64,000 nucleotides of DNA. Source: Pseudomonas sp. M30-35. Lineage in GTDB: Bacteria; Pseudomonadota; Gammaproteobacteria; Pseudomonadales; Pseudomonadaceae. The notes under the pieces were generated by a model. It searched no databases. It was not told the DNA's origin and saw only the letters and a list, made by a program, of their open reading frames with translations. Position numbers and translations under genes: made by a program. This document shows positions 36,756-45,026 of the stretch, in pieces. Each line of letters starts with the position of its first letter. Positions within the stretch are counted from its first letter, which is position 1. The stretch spans positions 1,736,001-1,800,000 of the forward strand of contig NZ_CP020892.1 of NCBI RefSeq assembly GCF_002163625.1, given 5' to 3'.

Positions 36756-37127
36756 TTACTCTTTGCTTTTAAGCAGCGCGGCCAAGTCAGCAAATGGGTT
36801 GTGCGTGACCTGGGCTTTTTTCGGTGATCCGGTTGATGAGTCCGAAAAGTACTGCTGGTCGGTGTAGCGCGAGTGTTCGTTATCGTGACAAAACAGGCAG
36901 AGTAATTCCCAATTGGAACCGTCTTGCGGATTGTTGTCATGGTTGTGGTCGCGGTGGTGAACGGTTAGCTCGCTCAGGCGCTTGCCAGCGAATTCGCGCG
37001 CACAACGGCCACAAACGTGCGGATACATTTTCAACGCCTTGTCGCGATAACCTTCTTCACGGCTGCGCTGGGCATCAGCAAGGATACGGTCGAGTTTGGC
37101 GGTGGCGGGTGGTTTTTGCGAGTTCAT
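36756..37127 (-). CDS. yajD: YajD-like HNH nuclease family protein
   Basis: A 123-residue protein with CGRC, HHRDHNHDNNP and NWELLCLFCHDNEHSR: an HNH motif plus a zinc knuckle, as in E. coli YajD. The last 30 residues are a variable, Ser/Ala-rich tail. It ends 56 bases before the RNA methyltransferase start on the same strand. Biological role not established. Confidence 0.88.
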   Translation of the reverse strand: MNSQKPPATAKLDRILADAQRSREEGYRDKALKMYPHVCGRCAREFAGKRLSELTVHHRDHNHDNNPQDGSNWELLCLFCHDNEHSRYTDQQYFSDSSTGSPKKAQVTHNPFADLAALLKSKE

Positions 37128-37259
37128 GCAGGTTGTCCGAGAGAGTGGCCTTGCTCATTAGTTTAGCGCCAGTGGCGATCAACGAGAACTGTCTTGATGA
37201 TCTGCCGTCCAATGTAATAGATAAGCACTACACTGAGGCCAAAGGTTCTGGAGGTTAAT

Positions 37260-37610
37260 ATGCGTGTCAGCAAGCCTATTATCACTGCTCTGGCGCTGAG
37301 CCTATGCGCTACGGTCACGACGGTGCAGGCACAAAATTACGGAACGCTGGGTGCTGGCAGTTCTGGGAGTTCCAGCAGTTCGCCCGGCAGCGCCAACCCG
37401 CAACCCTATGAGCAGCCACGTTTACGTTCGGCGCCAAGCGGCGCGCCGGCCAGCAGCCCGCCCTTACTCAATAATTCGGTTAATCAGCCCAGTCTGCAGC
37501 AACGGCCAGCCACCACTTTGAGCCCGGCGGATAAACCAATACCTGAGCTTGAAGAACAATTGCAGCGCAACCGCGAAGGGTTCAAGCAAGAGCAGAAATC
37601 GGAACAGTAA
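37260..37610 (+). CDS. small secreted low-complexity protein
   Basis: A 116-residue protein with a clear signal peptide (residues 1-24, ending VQA), then a Gly/Ser/Pro-rich disordered region and a charged C-terminus (ELEEQLQRNREGFKQEQKSEQ) that could form a short coiled coil. The start is supported by GGAGG at 37250-37254. I do not recognise a family. Its stop codon directly abuts the repeat array. Confidence 0.72.
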   Translation: MRVSKPIITALALSLCATVTTVQAQNYGTLGAGSSGSSSSSPGSANPQPYEQPRLRSAPSGAPASSPPLLNNSVNQPSLQQRPATTLSPADKPIPELEEQLQRNREGFKQEQKSEQ

Positions 37611-37611
37611 G

Positions 37612-37689
37612 GTAGGTGACGCTTTTCATCCACCATTGGCTGGCGCGTTTAGGTGCGTGGTGGACAAGCTTCGCGTTGTCACACCCTAC
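37612..37689. repeat. palindromic repeat array, unit 1 (slightly deleted)
   Basis: Begins GTAGGTGACGC; compared with units 2 and 3 it lacks about 6 bases in the first hairpin arm. Ends CACCCTAC. It starts on the second base after the TAA of the small secreted protein gene. Confidence 0.85.
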
Positions 37690-37705
37690 GGAAGAGGTTC
37701 TATGT

Positions 37706-37789
37706 GTAGGGTGGATGACGCTTTTCCATCCACCGTTGGCTGGCGCGTTTAGGTGCGCGGTGGACAAGCTTCGTGTTGTCGCACCCTAC
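37706..37789. repeat. palindromic repeat array, unit 2
   Basis: A complete 84-bp unit from GTAGGGTG to CACCCTAC, separated from its neighbours by a conserved 16-base spacer that begins GGAAGAGGTTC. Same family as the copy at 36063-36146. Confidence 0.9.
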
Positions 37790-37805
37790 GGAAGAGGTTC
37801 TATGT

Positions 37806-37888
37806 GTAGGGTGGATGACGCTTTTCATCCACCATTGGCTGGCGCGTTTAGGTGCGTGGTGGACAAGCTTCGCGTTGTCACACCCTAC
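37806..37888. repeat. palindromic repeat array, unit 3
   Basis: A complete unit exactly 100 bases after unit 2, differing at only a few positions. It ends 20 bases before the stop codon of the minus-strand gene at 37908, so the three units fill the whole tail-to-tail gap. Confidence 0.9.
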
Positions 37889-37907
37889 GAATGGAGTTGC
37901 TTAGGTC

Positions 37908-38387
37908 TTAAAGCTGCTGCTCCACAAGTTGTCCATCCATCATGCGTAAGCGTTTGGACATGGACACGGCAATCGCTCTGATCAGTTTAGCGGCCGCTCG
38001 TGGGGTTTCGCTGATCATCTTTTCCAACGAGTCCCGTGATAAAACCACCAGCGTGCAGTCGCTCACGGCCACGCAACTGGCTGAGCGGCGCTCGCCATCC
38101 AACACCGCCATCTCGCCGAATGCACGGCCTTTACGCAATTTAGCAATTTCAACATTGTCGCCACTGGAGTTGCTCTTGTGGACTGATACGGCGCCAAAAT
38201 GAATGACGCACATAAACGTACCGGCTTCACCCTCGCTGCAAATCAACTGCTCAGGCGCATACTTGCTGATGCTGAAATAGCCAGCCGCAGCCAATACATC
38301 AGCAGGATGCAAGCTATTGAACAGGCCGCAGTCGAGCAGCATGTCGCGGATTTCGTTGATCAGGTAAGAGCTATCAGTCATGGTCAT
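37908..38387 (-). CDS. cyclic nucleotide-binding domain protein
   Basis: A 159-residue protein made almost only of a cNMP-binding domain (CAP/EPAC type): GEAGTFMCVIHFGAVSVHKS and the phosphate-binding cassette GRAFGEMAVLDGERRSASCVA (residues ~88-108), with the Arg-Ser pair expected to touch the cyclic phosphate. There is no DNA-binding helix-turn-helix after it, so it is not a CRP-type regulator. Alternative start at 38381. Confidence 0.88.
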   Translation of the reverse strand: MTMTDSSYLINEIRDMLLDCGLFNSLHPADVLAAAGYFSISKYAPEQLICSEGEAGTFMCVIHFGAVSVHKSNSSGDNVEIAKLRKGRAFGEMAVLDGERRSASCVAVSDCTLVVLSRDSLEKMISETPRAAAKLIRAIAVSMSKRLRMMDGQLVEQQL

Positions 38388-38440
38388 GTCAGGGCAGTTT
38401 CAGTGGTTGGCGCAAGCATGCCAGTCCTGTGATTAACAGG

Positions 38441-38472
38441 CTGTGAACGCCCGCACAGGCGGGTGCTCACAG
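38441..38472. terminator. hairpin past the oligopeptidase gene
   Basis: CTGTGA-ACGCCCGC, loop ACAG, GCGGGTGC-TCACAG, with two or three mismatched positions in the middle of a 14-bp stem, just downstream of the minus-strand stop at 38488. Confidence 0.5.
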
Positions 38473-38487
38473 TCTGCTCAGGGGTAG

Positions 38488-40518
38488 CTAGCCAAGCTGC
38501 AAAACCTTGAACACAAATGCGTATTCCAAGGCGACATCCTTGAGTGCCTGATAACGCCCGCTCATGCCGCCATGGCCGGCATCCAACTCGGTTTTCAACA
38601 GCAACAAATTATTGTCGGTCTTGCTTGCGCGCAGTTTGGCCACCCATTTTGCCGCCTCCCAATACTGCACACGGCTGTCGTTGTAGCCTGCAACCACCAG
38701 CATGGCCGGATAGGCTTGAGCGCTGACATTCTCATAAGGGGCGTATGCCTTGATGGTGGCATGCACCTCTGGCTGGTTTGGATCGCCCCATTCGTCGTAC
38801 TCGGTCACGGTTAATGGCAGGTCCGGGTTGAGCATGGTGTTGAGCACATCGACAAATGGCACTTCAGCAATGGCCGCGGCGAACAGGTCGGGCCGCTGGT
38901 TTAGCACCGCACCCATGAGCAAGCCGCCAGCACTGCCGCCGCTGATCACCAGTTGCTCGCTACGGGTGTAGCCGGTAGCGCATAAGTGCTCGGCGCAGGC
39001 GATAAAATCATCGAAGCTGTTGTGTTTATGCGCAAGTTTGCCTGCGCGGTACCAGGCTTCGCCCAGTTCACCACCGCCGCGAACATGGGCGATTGCGAAT
39101 ACCACGCCGCGATCCAGCAGGCTCAAGCGCGCATGCGAGAACCATGGATCAAGGCATTCGCCGTAGGCACCATAGCCGTAGAGATACAGCGGGCAGGGCG
39201 TGCCGATCAGGTCTTTGCGCGCGACCAGGCTAATTGGGACTTGCTGACCATCTGCCGCCGTTGCCCATACGCGCTGGCTGACATAGGCATCTGCGTCAAA
39301 CGGGCCTTCGACTGGGGTTTCCTTGAGCACCTGCTGCTCACCCGTCGCCAGGTTCAGTTGGCGCACCTGTGCTGGGCGATTCAGCGCTTCGTAACGCAGA
39401 CGCATGTTGGCGCTGTCAAACTCGAGTGCATCTTGCACGTACAGGCTGTAAGCCGCATCGGGCAGGCTGACGCGGTAGGTCGGCAAACCTTGCGGGCTGA
39501 CTTCAATTACCGGTAAACCACCCTCACGCAAGCTCAGAAGCAGGGCGTTGGCATTGAGTGTCATGCCATCAATCATTACCTGCTCATCATGGGCGCGCAG
39601 TTCAATCCAGCTGTCGCGGGTGAAATTCTGCTCAGTCGCATGGTAAAGCGCGAAGTTGATACCGCTTTGATTACTGCGAATAAACCATTGCCACTTGCCG
39701 TTATACAGGCCGTGGTCAACGTCGTATTCGTGGTCTTCCTGGCGCGGGGCAACGCAGCTAAAGGCTTGCTCAGGCGTCTCAGCATCCAATACCCAGACTT
39801 CGCTGGTGGTCTTGCTGCCCATCATGAGTATCAGCTTGCGCTCGGATGAGGCGCGGTAGCAGTGCAAAAAGAAACGCCCATCCGGCTCGTGAAAGACCAA
39901 CTCGGCTTTATCACTGCCCAGAGTGGTGCGGTACAGCTTGTGTGGGCGATGGGTGTCATCCAGCTCGACAAAAAACAACGTTTGACTGTCGTTGGCCCAG
40001 GTCATGCTGCCATCGCAGCCTTCAAATTCCAGGGTCTGGATACTGTTGTCGCTGAGTTGTTTGACGTGCAGTTGGTAAATTTCTTCACCGCTGGTGTCGG
40101 TGCTATACGCCAAACGCTGATGGTCAGGGCTGATGCTGAAAGCCCCGAGCGAGAAGAATCCACCATCAGCCAGTTGGTTGGGGTCGAGCAACAGTTGCTC
40201 GCTGCTGTCATCAACAGTGTGCGAGCCATCTGCCGGGCGTTTGCAGCGGTAATGGCGCGGGTACTCATCACCAGCTGTGGTGCGTTGGTAGTACAGGTAG
40301 GGGCCCCAAGGGGACGGTAGCGATAGATCCGTTTCGCGGATTCGGCCTTTAATCTCTTGGAAAAGCTGCTCGCGAAGCTCAGCCTGATCGCTTAATTGGG
40401 CTTCAAGGTAGTCGTTCTCGGCATGTAAATACTGGAGAACATCTTCGCTATCGCGGTTTTCCAGCCAGCGATAAGGGTCGCTACCAGTTTCACTGCGGGC
40501 GATAGGGGCGTTGGCCAT
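38488..40518 (-). CDS. ptrB: S9 family prolyl oligopeptidase / oligopeptidase B
   Basis: A 676-residue cytoplasmic serine peptidase: an N-terminal beta-propeller (to about residue 400) and a C-terminal alpha/beta-hydrolase domain with Ser529 in GGSAGG and the catalytic His in DAGHGG near the end. The length and the GAYG and RGGGELG motifs match oligopeptidase B, which cuts short peptides after basic residues. ATG 40518 has GGAG 7 bases upstream; the frame upstream to 40536 is not needed. Confidence 0.88.
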   Translation of the reverse strand: MANAPIARSETGSDPYRWLENRDSEDVLQYLHAENDYLEAQLSDQAELREQLFQEIKGRIRETDLSLPSPWGPYLYYQRTTAGDEYPRHYRCKRPADGSHTVDDSSEQLLLDPNQLADGGFFSLGAFSISPDHQRLAYSTDTSGEEIYQLHVKQLSDNSIQTLEFEGCDGSMTWANDSQTLFFVELDDTHRPHKLYRTTLGSDKAELVFHEPDGRFFLHCYRASSERKLILMMGSKTTSEVWVLDAETPEQAFSCVAPRQEDHEYDVDHGLYNGKWQWFIRSNQSGINFALYHATEQNFTRDSWIELRAHDEQVMIDGMTLNANALLLSLREGGLPVIEVSPQGLPTYRVSLPDAAYSLYVQDALEFDSANMRLRYEALNRPAQVRQLNLATGEQQVLKETPVEGPFDADAYVSQRVWATAADGQQVPISLVARKDLIGTPCPLYLYGYGAYGECLDPWFSHARLSLLDRGVVFAIAHVRGGGELGEAWYRAGKLAHKHNSFDDFIACAEHLCATGYTRSEQLVISGGSAGGLLMGAVLNQRPDLFAAAIAEVPFVDVLNTMLNPDLPLTVTEYDEWGDPNQPEVHATIKAYAPYENVSAQAYPAMLVVAGYNDSRVQYWEAAKWVAKLRASKTDNNLLLLKTELDAGHGGMSGRYQALKDVALEYAFVFKVLQLG

Positions 40519-40631
40519 GAGTAACTCCAGAATCATTGAGTGCCGACGGCAGGGGCGCCGTAAAGCGTAAAAGTCGCTATCATAAGCGTCACCTTACAAC
40601 GCCCGCCATCTTGCTAGGGATTTGCCACATT

Positions 40632-41105
40632 ATGTTTGAGAACGAAAACCTACTCGCCTGGGCCGTCTACGCCGTTGCTGCGCTGGGCTGCTTACTGGTT
40701 TGTTTCCGTTTAACCAGCTGGATGTGGCGTTATGTGCGCGAGCCATTGCGGGTGCTTGTCGCGGTCTTGTTGTTTAGCCCGACCATTGTTGACCCGAGCA
40801 AAGAGCTGTTTGCTCCGGCGATTGCCGTCAGCGCCTTGGATATTTTGTTTAAAGTGGGTAACAACCTGTGGCGCGCAGTGGCGGATTTAGCTCTCTACGG
40901 CATGATTGCCTTTGCCGTATACCTGATTTTTGTAGCGATTCGCTGGCCGATCGAGCGCTGGTGGAAAGAGCGTCGCCAAGCCAAGCTTGAACCCCAAGAC
41001 GAAAGTGATCCACGCACCCTGCGTGAGATTATGGACGATGGTGATGCCGAGCCAAATTACGCTCAACATGATCGCCATGGCATGCGTGTAGAGCCAAGAC
41101 TCTAG
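40632..41105 (+). CDS. conserved inner membrane protein
   Basis: A 157-residue protein with three hydrophobic segments (about 9-26, 38-55 and 85-105) and a charged C-terminal tail rich in Asp, Glu and Arg that should lie in the cytoplasm. Family not recognised. The upstream extension of the frame to 40536 overlaps the oligopeptidase start region and is rejected. Confidence 0.7.
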   Translation: MFENENLLAWAVYAVAALGCLLVCFRLTSWMWRYVREPLRVLVAVLLFSPTIVDPSKELFAPAIAVSALDILFKVGNNLWRAVADLALYGMIAFAVYLIFVAIRWPIERWWKERRQAKLEPQDESDPRTLREIMDDGDAEPNYAQHDRHGMRVEPRL

Positions 41106-41116
41106 CCTAGGTCAAA

Positions 41117-41137
41117 CCGCCTGTTATTTGCAGGCGG
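41117..41137 (+). terminator. hairpin after the membrane protein gene
   Basis: CCGCCTG, a seven-base loop and CAGGCGG, 12 bases past the stop at 41105; no T-run follows. The remaining ~200 bases to 41344 hold nothing else that I can recognise. Confidence 0.45.
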
Positions 41138-41344
41138 CTCGGTCTCTCAGGCACCTGCTGACAGCTTTTCATCCTTAAGCATGCTGCTGACAAGCCTTAC
41201 TCCGCTGCAAAAAGCTATCGCGGTATGCATATGGCGGGCGACTGCTGAGTGTCGTCTGGGCTAATCTTGTGCGCAATGCACAGCGCATCATTGCGAGGCG
41301 CTAAATAGTGCGCTCATGTAATTACGGCGGTTGGAGAAAACAGG

Positions 41345-42121
41345 ATGTGTGAACTGTTGGGCATGAGTGCCAACGTGCCGACTGATATCGTTTTCAGCTT
41401 CACCGGGCTGATGCAGCGTGGTGGCAGCACTGGGCCGCACCGCGATGGGTGGGGTATTGGCTTTTATGAAGGCCGCGGCTTGCGCTTGTTTCAAGACCCA
41501 AGCGCCAGCTATGAATCGGAAGTAGCCAAGCTGGTGCAGCGCTATCCGATCAAGAGTGAAGTGGTGATTGGGCATATTCGCCAGGCTAATGTGGGCCGGG
41601 TTTGCCTGGCCAATACTCATCCCTTCGTGCGCGAAATGTGGGGCCGTAGCTGGTGTTTTGCCCACAATGGCCAACTGGCGGACTTTGCCCCCGAGCTGGG
41701 GTTTTATCAGCCGATTGGCGATACTGACAGTGAAGCGGCCTTTTGCGATCTGCTCAATCGCTTGCGGGCTGAGTTCCCCTGTGCGGTCGCGGTAGAACAA
41801 ATGTTGACGACCTTGGTCGACGCCTGTGTGGCCTACCGGCGTAAAGGGGTGTTCAACTGCTTGCTCAGTAATGGCGATTGGCTATTTAGCTTTTGTTCAA
41901 GCAAGCTGGCGCATATTACCCGCCGCGCACCTTTTGGTCCGGCACACTTGACGGATGTCGATGTGCAGGTCGATTTTCAGTCAGAGACCACACCCAATGA
42001 CATCGTCACAGTGTTGGCGACTGCGCCGCTGACCAATAACGAAGACTGGAACTTATACCAGCCGGGTGAGTGGCGTTTGTGGCGCGCCGGGGAATGTATC
42101 GCTCAGGGGAAGACTGAGTAA
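41345..42121 (+). CDS. yafJ: class II glutamine amidotransferase YafJ
   Basis: A 258-residue N-terminal-nucleophile amidotransferase: the chain begins MCELLGMSAN, so that Cys2 becomes the catalytic residue after Met removal, followed by HRDGWGIGFYEG and GHIRQANVG. Stand-alone members of this family (YafJ) lack a synthase domain; the acceptor of the ammonia is unknown. Confidence 0.92.
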   Translation: MCELLGMSANVPTDIVFSFTGLMQRGGSTGPHRDGWGIGFYEGRGLRLFQDPSASYESEVAKLVQRYPIKSEVVIGHIRQANVGRVCLANTHPFVREMWGRSWCFAHNGQLADFAPELGFYQPIGDTDSEAAFCDLLNRLRAEFPCAVAVEQMLTTLVDACVAYRRKGVFNCLLSNGDWLFSFCSSKLAHITRRAPFGPAHLTDVDVQVDFQSETTPNDIVTVLATAPLTNNEDWNLYQPGEWRLWRAGECIAQGKTE

Positions 42122-42155
42122 CGTTTGCCAAACAAAGGATTAACGGGGGGCTCGG

Positions 42156-42680
42156 ATGTTTAAAAGCTATTTACGCTTGGCGCTGTTTGCTTTGGGCTTG
42201 TTGGTCGGGGTGCAAGTACCGGGCTATATCAGTGATTACAGCAAGCGTGTTGATGCGCATCTGCAGGAGTCCGAGCAAAGCTTGCAAGGCTTTCGTGACA
42301 CCGCAAAACGCTTTTTCAAGGGCGATATGGTTGCCTTGGTGGCGCATTATCAGGCCAGTGATGACCCGGTGATGCAAAGCGATGCCAAGAGTGTCAATAC
42401 GTTGGTGATGCGCTCAGATTGGCTTAATGCTGAATCGCAAGCCATGCATGGCCCGTGGTATCAGCAGGTTTGGCATCTCGCCACTGCTGCAGATTCGCAG
42501 TTGCTCGAAGAAACGTACAAGGCTTACACCTTTCAGGTATTGCTAGTGCCTGAGGCGATTGCGTGGGGCATTGCCTGTGCCTTGCTGCTGGCGTTGCTGG
42601 TTGAGCTGCTGCTGGTGACTGTAATCAGTCTGTTTGGTGGCGCTCAGGACAGCCGTGTGCGTGATCGTCACTGGCGATAA
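42156..42680 (+). CDS. DUF2937-like membrane protein
   Basis: A 174-residue protein with an N-terminal hydrophobic segment, a helical middle (~25-125) and a hydrophobic hairpin near the C-terminus (AIAWGIACALLLALLVELLLVTVISLFGG). The size and layout fit the DUF2937 family. It lies 34 bases after yafJ. Function unknown. Confidence 0.7.
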   Translation: MFKSYLRLALFALGLLVGVQVPGYISDYSKRVDAHLQESEQSLQGFRDTAKRFFKGDMVALVAHYQASDDPVMQSDAKSVNTLVMRSDWLNAESQAMHGPWYQQVWHLATAADSQLLEETYKAYTFQVLLVPEAIAWGIACALLLALLVELLLVTVISLFGGAQDSRVRDRHWR

Positions 42681-42702
42681 GCGCCGCCAATCAGCTTGAA
42701 AT

Positions 42703-42728
42703 AATGCCGCAGGCTTCCCTGCGGCATT
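42703..42728. terminator. bidirectional intrinsic terminator
   Basis: An 11-bp perfect stem AATGCCGCAGG with loop CTTC between convergent genes ending at 42680 and 42732; A/T residues flank both sides, which suits termination from either direction. Confidence 0.85.
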
Positions 42729-42731
42729 TGC

Positions 42732-43910
42732 TTACTTCGAGAGCAATTTCATACCGTCTTCAAGGCCCTGCAAGGTCAAGGGGTACATCTTGTCTTCGAC
42801 CAGCTCACGGATGATGTTGGTCGATGCGGTGTAGCCCCAGGTATCTTTCGGGTAGGGGTTGATCCAGATTAGTTTCTTGTATTTCTCCATGAATCGCTTG
42901 ATCCACAGATAACCCGGTTCCTCGTTCCAGTGCTCGACGCTGCCGCCCGCCTGGGTGATTTCATATGGCGCCATGGCCGCATCACCGACGAACACCACTT
43001 TGTAGTCAGCACCGTACTTGTGCAGCAAGTCCTGGGTGGAGAATCGCTCGGAGGTGCGGCGCAGGTTGTTCTTCCACACTGACTCATATACGCAGTTGTG
43101 AAAGTAGAAGTATTCCATGTGCTTGAACTCGGTCTTGCATGCGGAAAACAGCTCTTCACAGACTTTGACGTGGGCGTCCATCGAACCGCCGATGTCGAAC
43201 AGAATCAGCAACTTCACCGTGTTACGGCGTTCTGGGCGCATCTGAATATTCAGCAGGCCAGCGTCCTTGGCTGTGTGGTCGATGGTGCCGTCGAGATCCA
43301 ACTCATCTTCCGCGCCCTGGCGGGCAAACTTGCGCAGGCGGCGCAGCGCTACTTTGATGTTGCGCGTGCCCAGTTCAACCTGGTCGTCGAGGTTTTTGTA
43401 GTCGCGCTGATCCCAAACCTTGACGGCTTTGCCTTGGCGCTTACCTGCATCACCAACACGAATACCTTCCGGGTTGAAACCGCCTGAGCCAAACGGGCTG
43501 GTACCACCTGTGCCAATCCATTTGTTACCGCCAGCGTGGCGTTCCTTCTGCTCTTCGAGGCGCTTTTTAAACTCTTCGATCAGTTTGTCCAAACCGCCGA
43601 GAGATTCGATCTTGGCGCGCTCTTCTTCGCTTAGTGAGCGCTCGAACTCTTTGCGTAACCACTCATCCGGGATCAGCGCCTCAATGTGTTGGTTGAGGTT
43701 TTCCAGACCATTGAAGTAGGCACCAAAGGCGCGGTCGAACTTGTCGAAATGGCGCTCATCTTTGACCAAGATAGTACGGGCGAGGTAATAGAACTCGTCC
43801 ATGTCAGCGAACACCACGTTGTGTTTCAACGCGTTGATCAGATCGAGCAGCTCACGCACCGAGACCGGTACTTTGGCTGCACGCATTTCATTGAATAGGT
43901 TAAGCAGCAT
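42732..43910 (-). CDS. VWA domain protein, CoxE-like
   Basis: A 392-residue protein whose C-terminal half is a von Willebrand factor A domain with the metal site DIGGSM (Asp239-Ser243) and a later acidic loop. The N-terminal half is helical and includes a Gly-rich linker. Proteins of this CoxE-like class work with MoxR AAA+ ATPases as a chaperone pair for metal-cofactor insertion or complex assembly. Its ATPase partner is the next gene upstream on the same strand, 108 bases away. Confidence 0.9.
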   Translation of the reverse strand: MLLNLFNEMRAAKVPVSVRELLDLINALKHNVVFADMDEFYYLARTILVKDERHFDKFDRAFGAYFNGLENLNQHIEALIPDEWLRKEFERSLSEEERAKIESLGGLDKLIEEFKKRLEEQKERHAGGNKWIGTGGTSPFGSGGFNPEGIRVGDAGKRQGKAVKVWDQRDYKNLDDQVELGTRNIKVALRRLRKFARQGAEDELDLDGTIDHTAKDAGLLNIQMRPERRNTVKLLILFDIGGSMDAHVKVCEELFSACKTEFKHMEYFYFHNCVYESVWKNNLRRTSERFSTQDLLHKYGADYKVVFVGDAAMAPYEITQAGGSVEHWNEEPGYLWIKRFMEKYKKLIWINPYPKDTWGYTASTNIIRELVEDKMYPLTLQGLEDGMKLLSK

Positions 43911-43937
43911 CGCTGCGTCCTCATGTGTTGGTTCTGA

Positions 43938-43997
43938 CCGGACGGCGGCGTCTCGGCCTGGCTCGCGAGCCTATGGCCGAGCGGGGTGACTGTCCGG
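43938..43997 (-). promoter_or_regulatory. nested hairpin between moxR and the VWA gene
   Basis: An outer stem CCGGAC/GTCCGG (43938-43943 with 43992-43997) encloses CTCGGCC/GGCCGAG (43952-43958 with 43975-43981), which encloses the 12-bp palindrome GGCTCGCGAGCC (43960-43971). In the moxR-VWA mRNA this 60-base structure would sit in the intercistronic space. Confidence 0.6.
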
Positions 43998-44018
43998 CTG
44001 AGACGTCACAGTCGACAG

Positions 44019-44864
44019 TTAGCGACCCGCGCGGCGGCTCATAAAGGCCAGGCGTTCGAGCAGTTGAACGTCTTGCTCGTTCTTGACCAAAGCTCCAGCC
44101 AGCGGCGGAATCGCTTTAGTCGGGTCGCGCTCACGCAACACCGCTTCGCCAATATTGTCGGCCATGAGCAGCTTCAACCAATCGACCAGTTCGGAAGTAG
44201 AAGGCTTCTTCTTCAGGCCCGGCACCTTGCGCACGTCAAAGAAGACGTCGAGTGCTTCGCTGACCAAGTCTTTCTTGATGGTCGGGTAATGCACGTCAAC
44301 GATGCGCTGCAAAGTGTTGCGATCCGGGAAGGCGATGTAGTGGAAAAAGCAGCGGCGCAAGAAGGCATCCGGCAGTTCTTTTTCATTGTTCGAGGTAATG
44401 ATGATAATGGGGCGTTGAACCGCTTTGATGGTTTCGTCAGTCTCGTAGACATAGAACTCCATCTTGTCGAGCTCTTGCAGCAAGTCGTTCGGGAACTCAA
44501 TGTCGGCTTTGTCGATTTCATCAATCAGCAGAATGACCCGTTCTTCAGACTCAAAGGCCTCCCAGAGCTTGCCCTTCTTGATGTAGTTTCGCACATCGTG
44601 GACCTTGTCGGAGTCGAGTTGCGAGTCACGCAGGCGGCTCACTGCATCGTATTCATACAGGCCTTGGTGGGCTTTGGTCGTCGATTTGATGTGCCAAGTG
44701 ATCAGGCGCGCACCGAAGGACTCGGCCAGTTGCTCTGCAAGCATGGTCTTGCCGGTGCCAGGCTCGCCCTTGACCAGCAACGGGCGCTCCAGGGTAATGG
44801 CAGCGTTAACCGCAAGCTTGAGGTCGTCGGTTGCGACATATGACTGAGTGCCTTCGAACTTCAT
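44019..44864 (-). CDS. MoxR family AAA+ ATPase
   Basis: A 281-residue AAA+ ATPase. Walker A GEPGTGKT is at 33-40, Walker B ILLIDEID at 111-118, a sensor TSNNEKELPDAFLRRC follows. Members act as chaperones that remodel or activate a partner complex together with a VWA protein. First gene of a two-gene operon with the CoxE-like gene. Because no oxidase or dehydrogenase genes are adjacent, the client is unknown. Confidence 0.93.
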   Translation of the reverse strand: MKFEGTQSYVATDDLKLAVNAAITLERPLLVKGEPGTGKTMLAEQLAESFGARLITWHIKSTTKAHQGLYEYDAVSRLRDSQLDSDKVHDVRNYIKKGKLWEAFESEERVILLIDEIDKADIEFPNDLLQELDKMEFYVYETDETIKAVQRPIIIITSNNEKELPDAFLRRCFFHYIAFPDRNTLQRIVDVHYPTIKKDLVSEALDVFFDVRKVPGLKKKPSTSELVDWLKLLMADNIGEAVLRERDPTKAIPPLAGALVKNEQDVQLLERLAFMSRRAGR

Positions 44865-45026
44865 GGGTAAATCCTCACACCAGAACGCCCGGGTAATCGC
44901 CGCGGGTCAATTAGTTAAAGATCAACTATACCGTGCAGGTGAGGGGGCTGTGAACGAATACGGGGTATTCAGTCACTGAATGGGGAGTCACCTTGTAAAC
45001 GTTCTTTTGAGATGGGGCTGCCTGAG

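Noticed and set aside
37612..37888. Regularly spaced repeats resembling a CRISPR array
   Set aside because: The repeated unit is 84 bp and palindromic, the spacers are only 16 bp and nearly identical to each other, and no cas gene is near. It is a REP/MITE-type array.
43986..44843. 285-codon plus-strand frame opposite moxR
   Set aside because: The minus-strand frame has full AAA+ motifs; the plus-strand product has none and is a codon-bias shadow.
42732..44864. MoxR/VWA pair as a defence (ternary or RavA-ViaA-like) system
   Set aside because: There is no third effector gene, and this two-gene pair is common in the core genome of Pseudomonas. A chaperone role for an unknown client is more likely.
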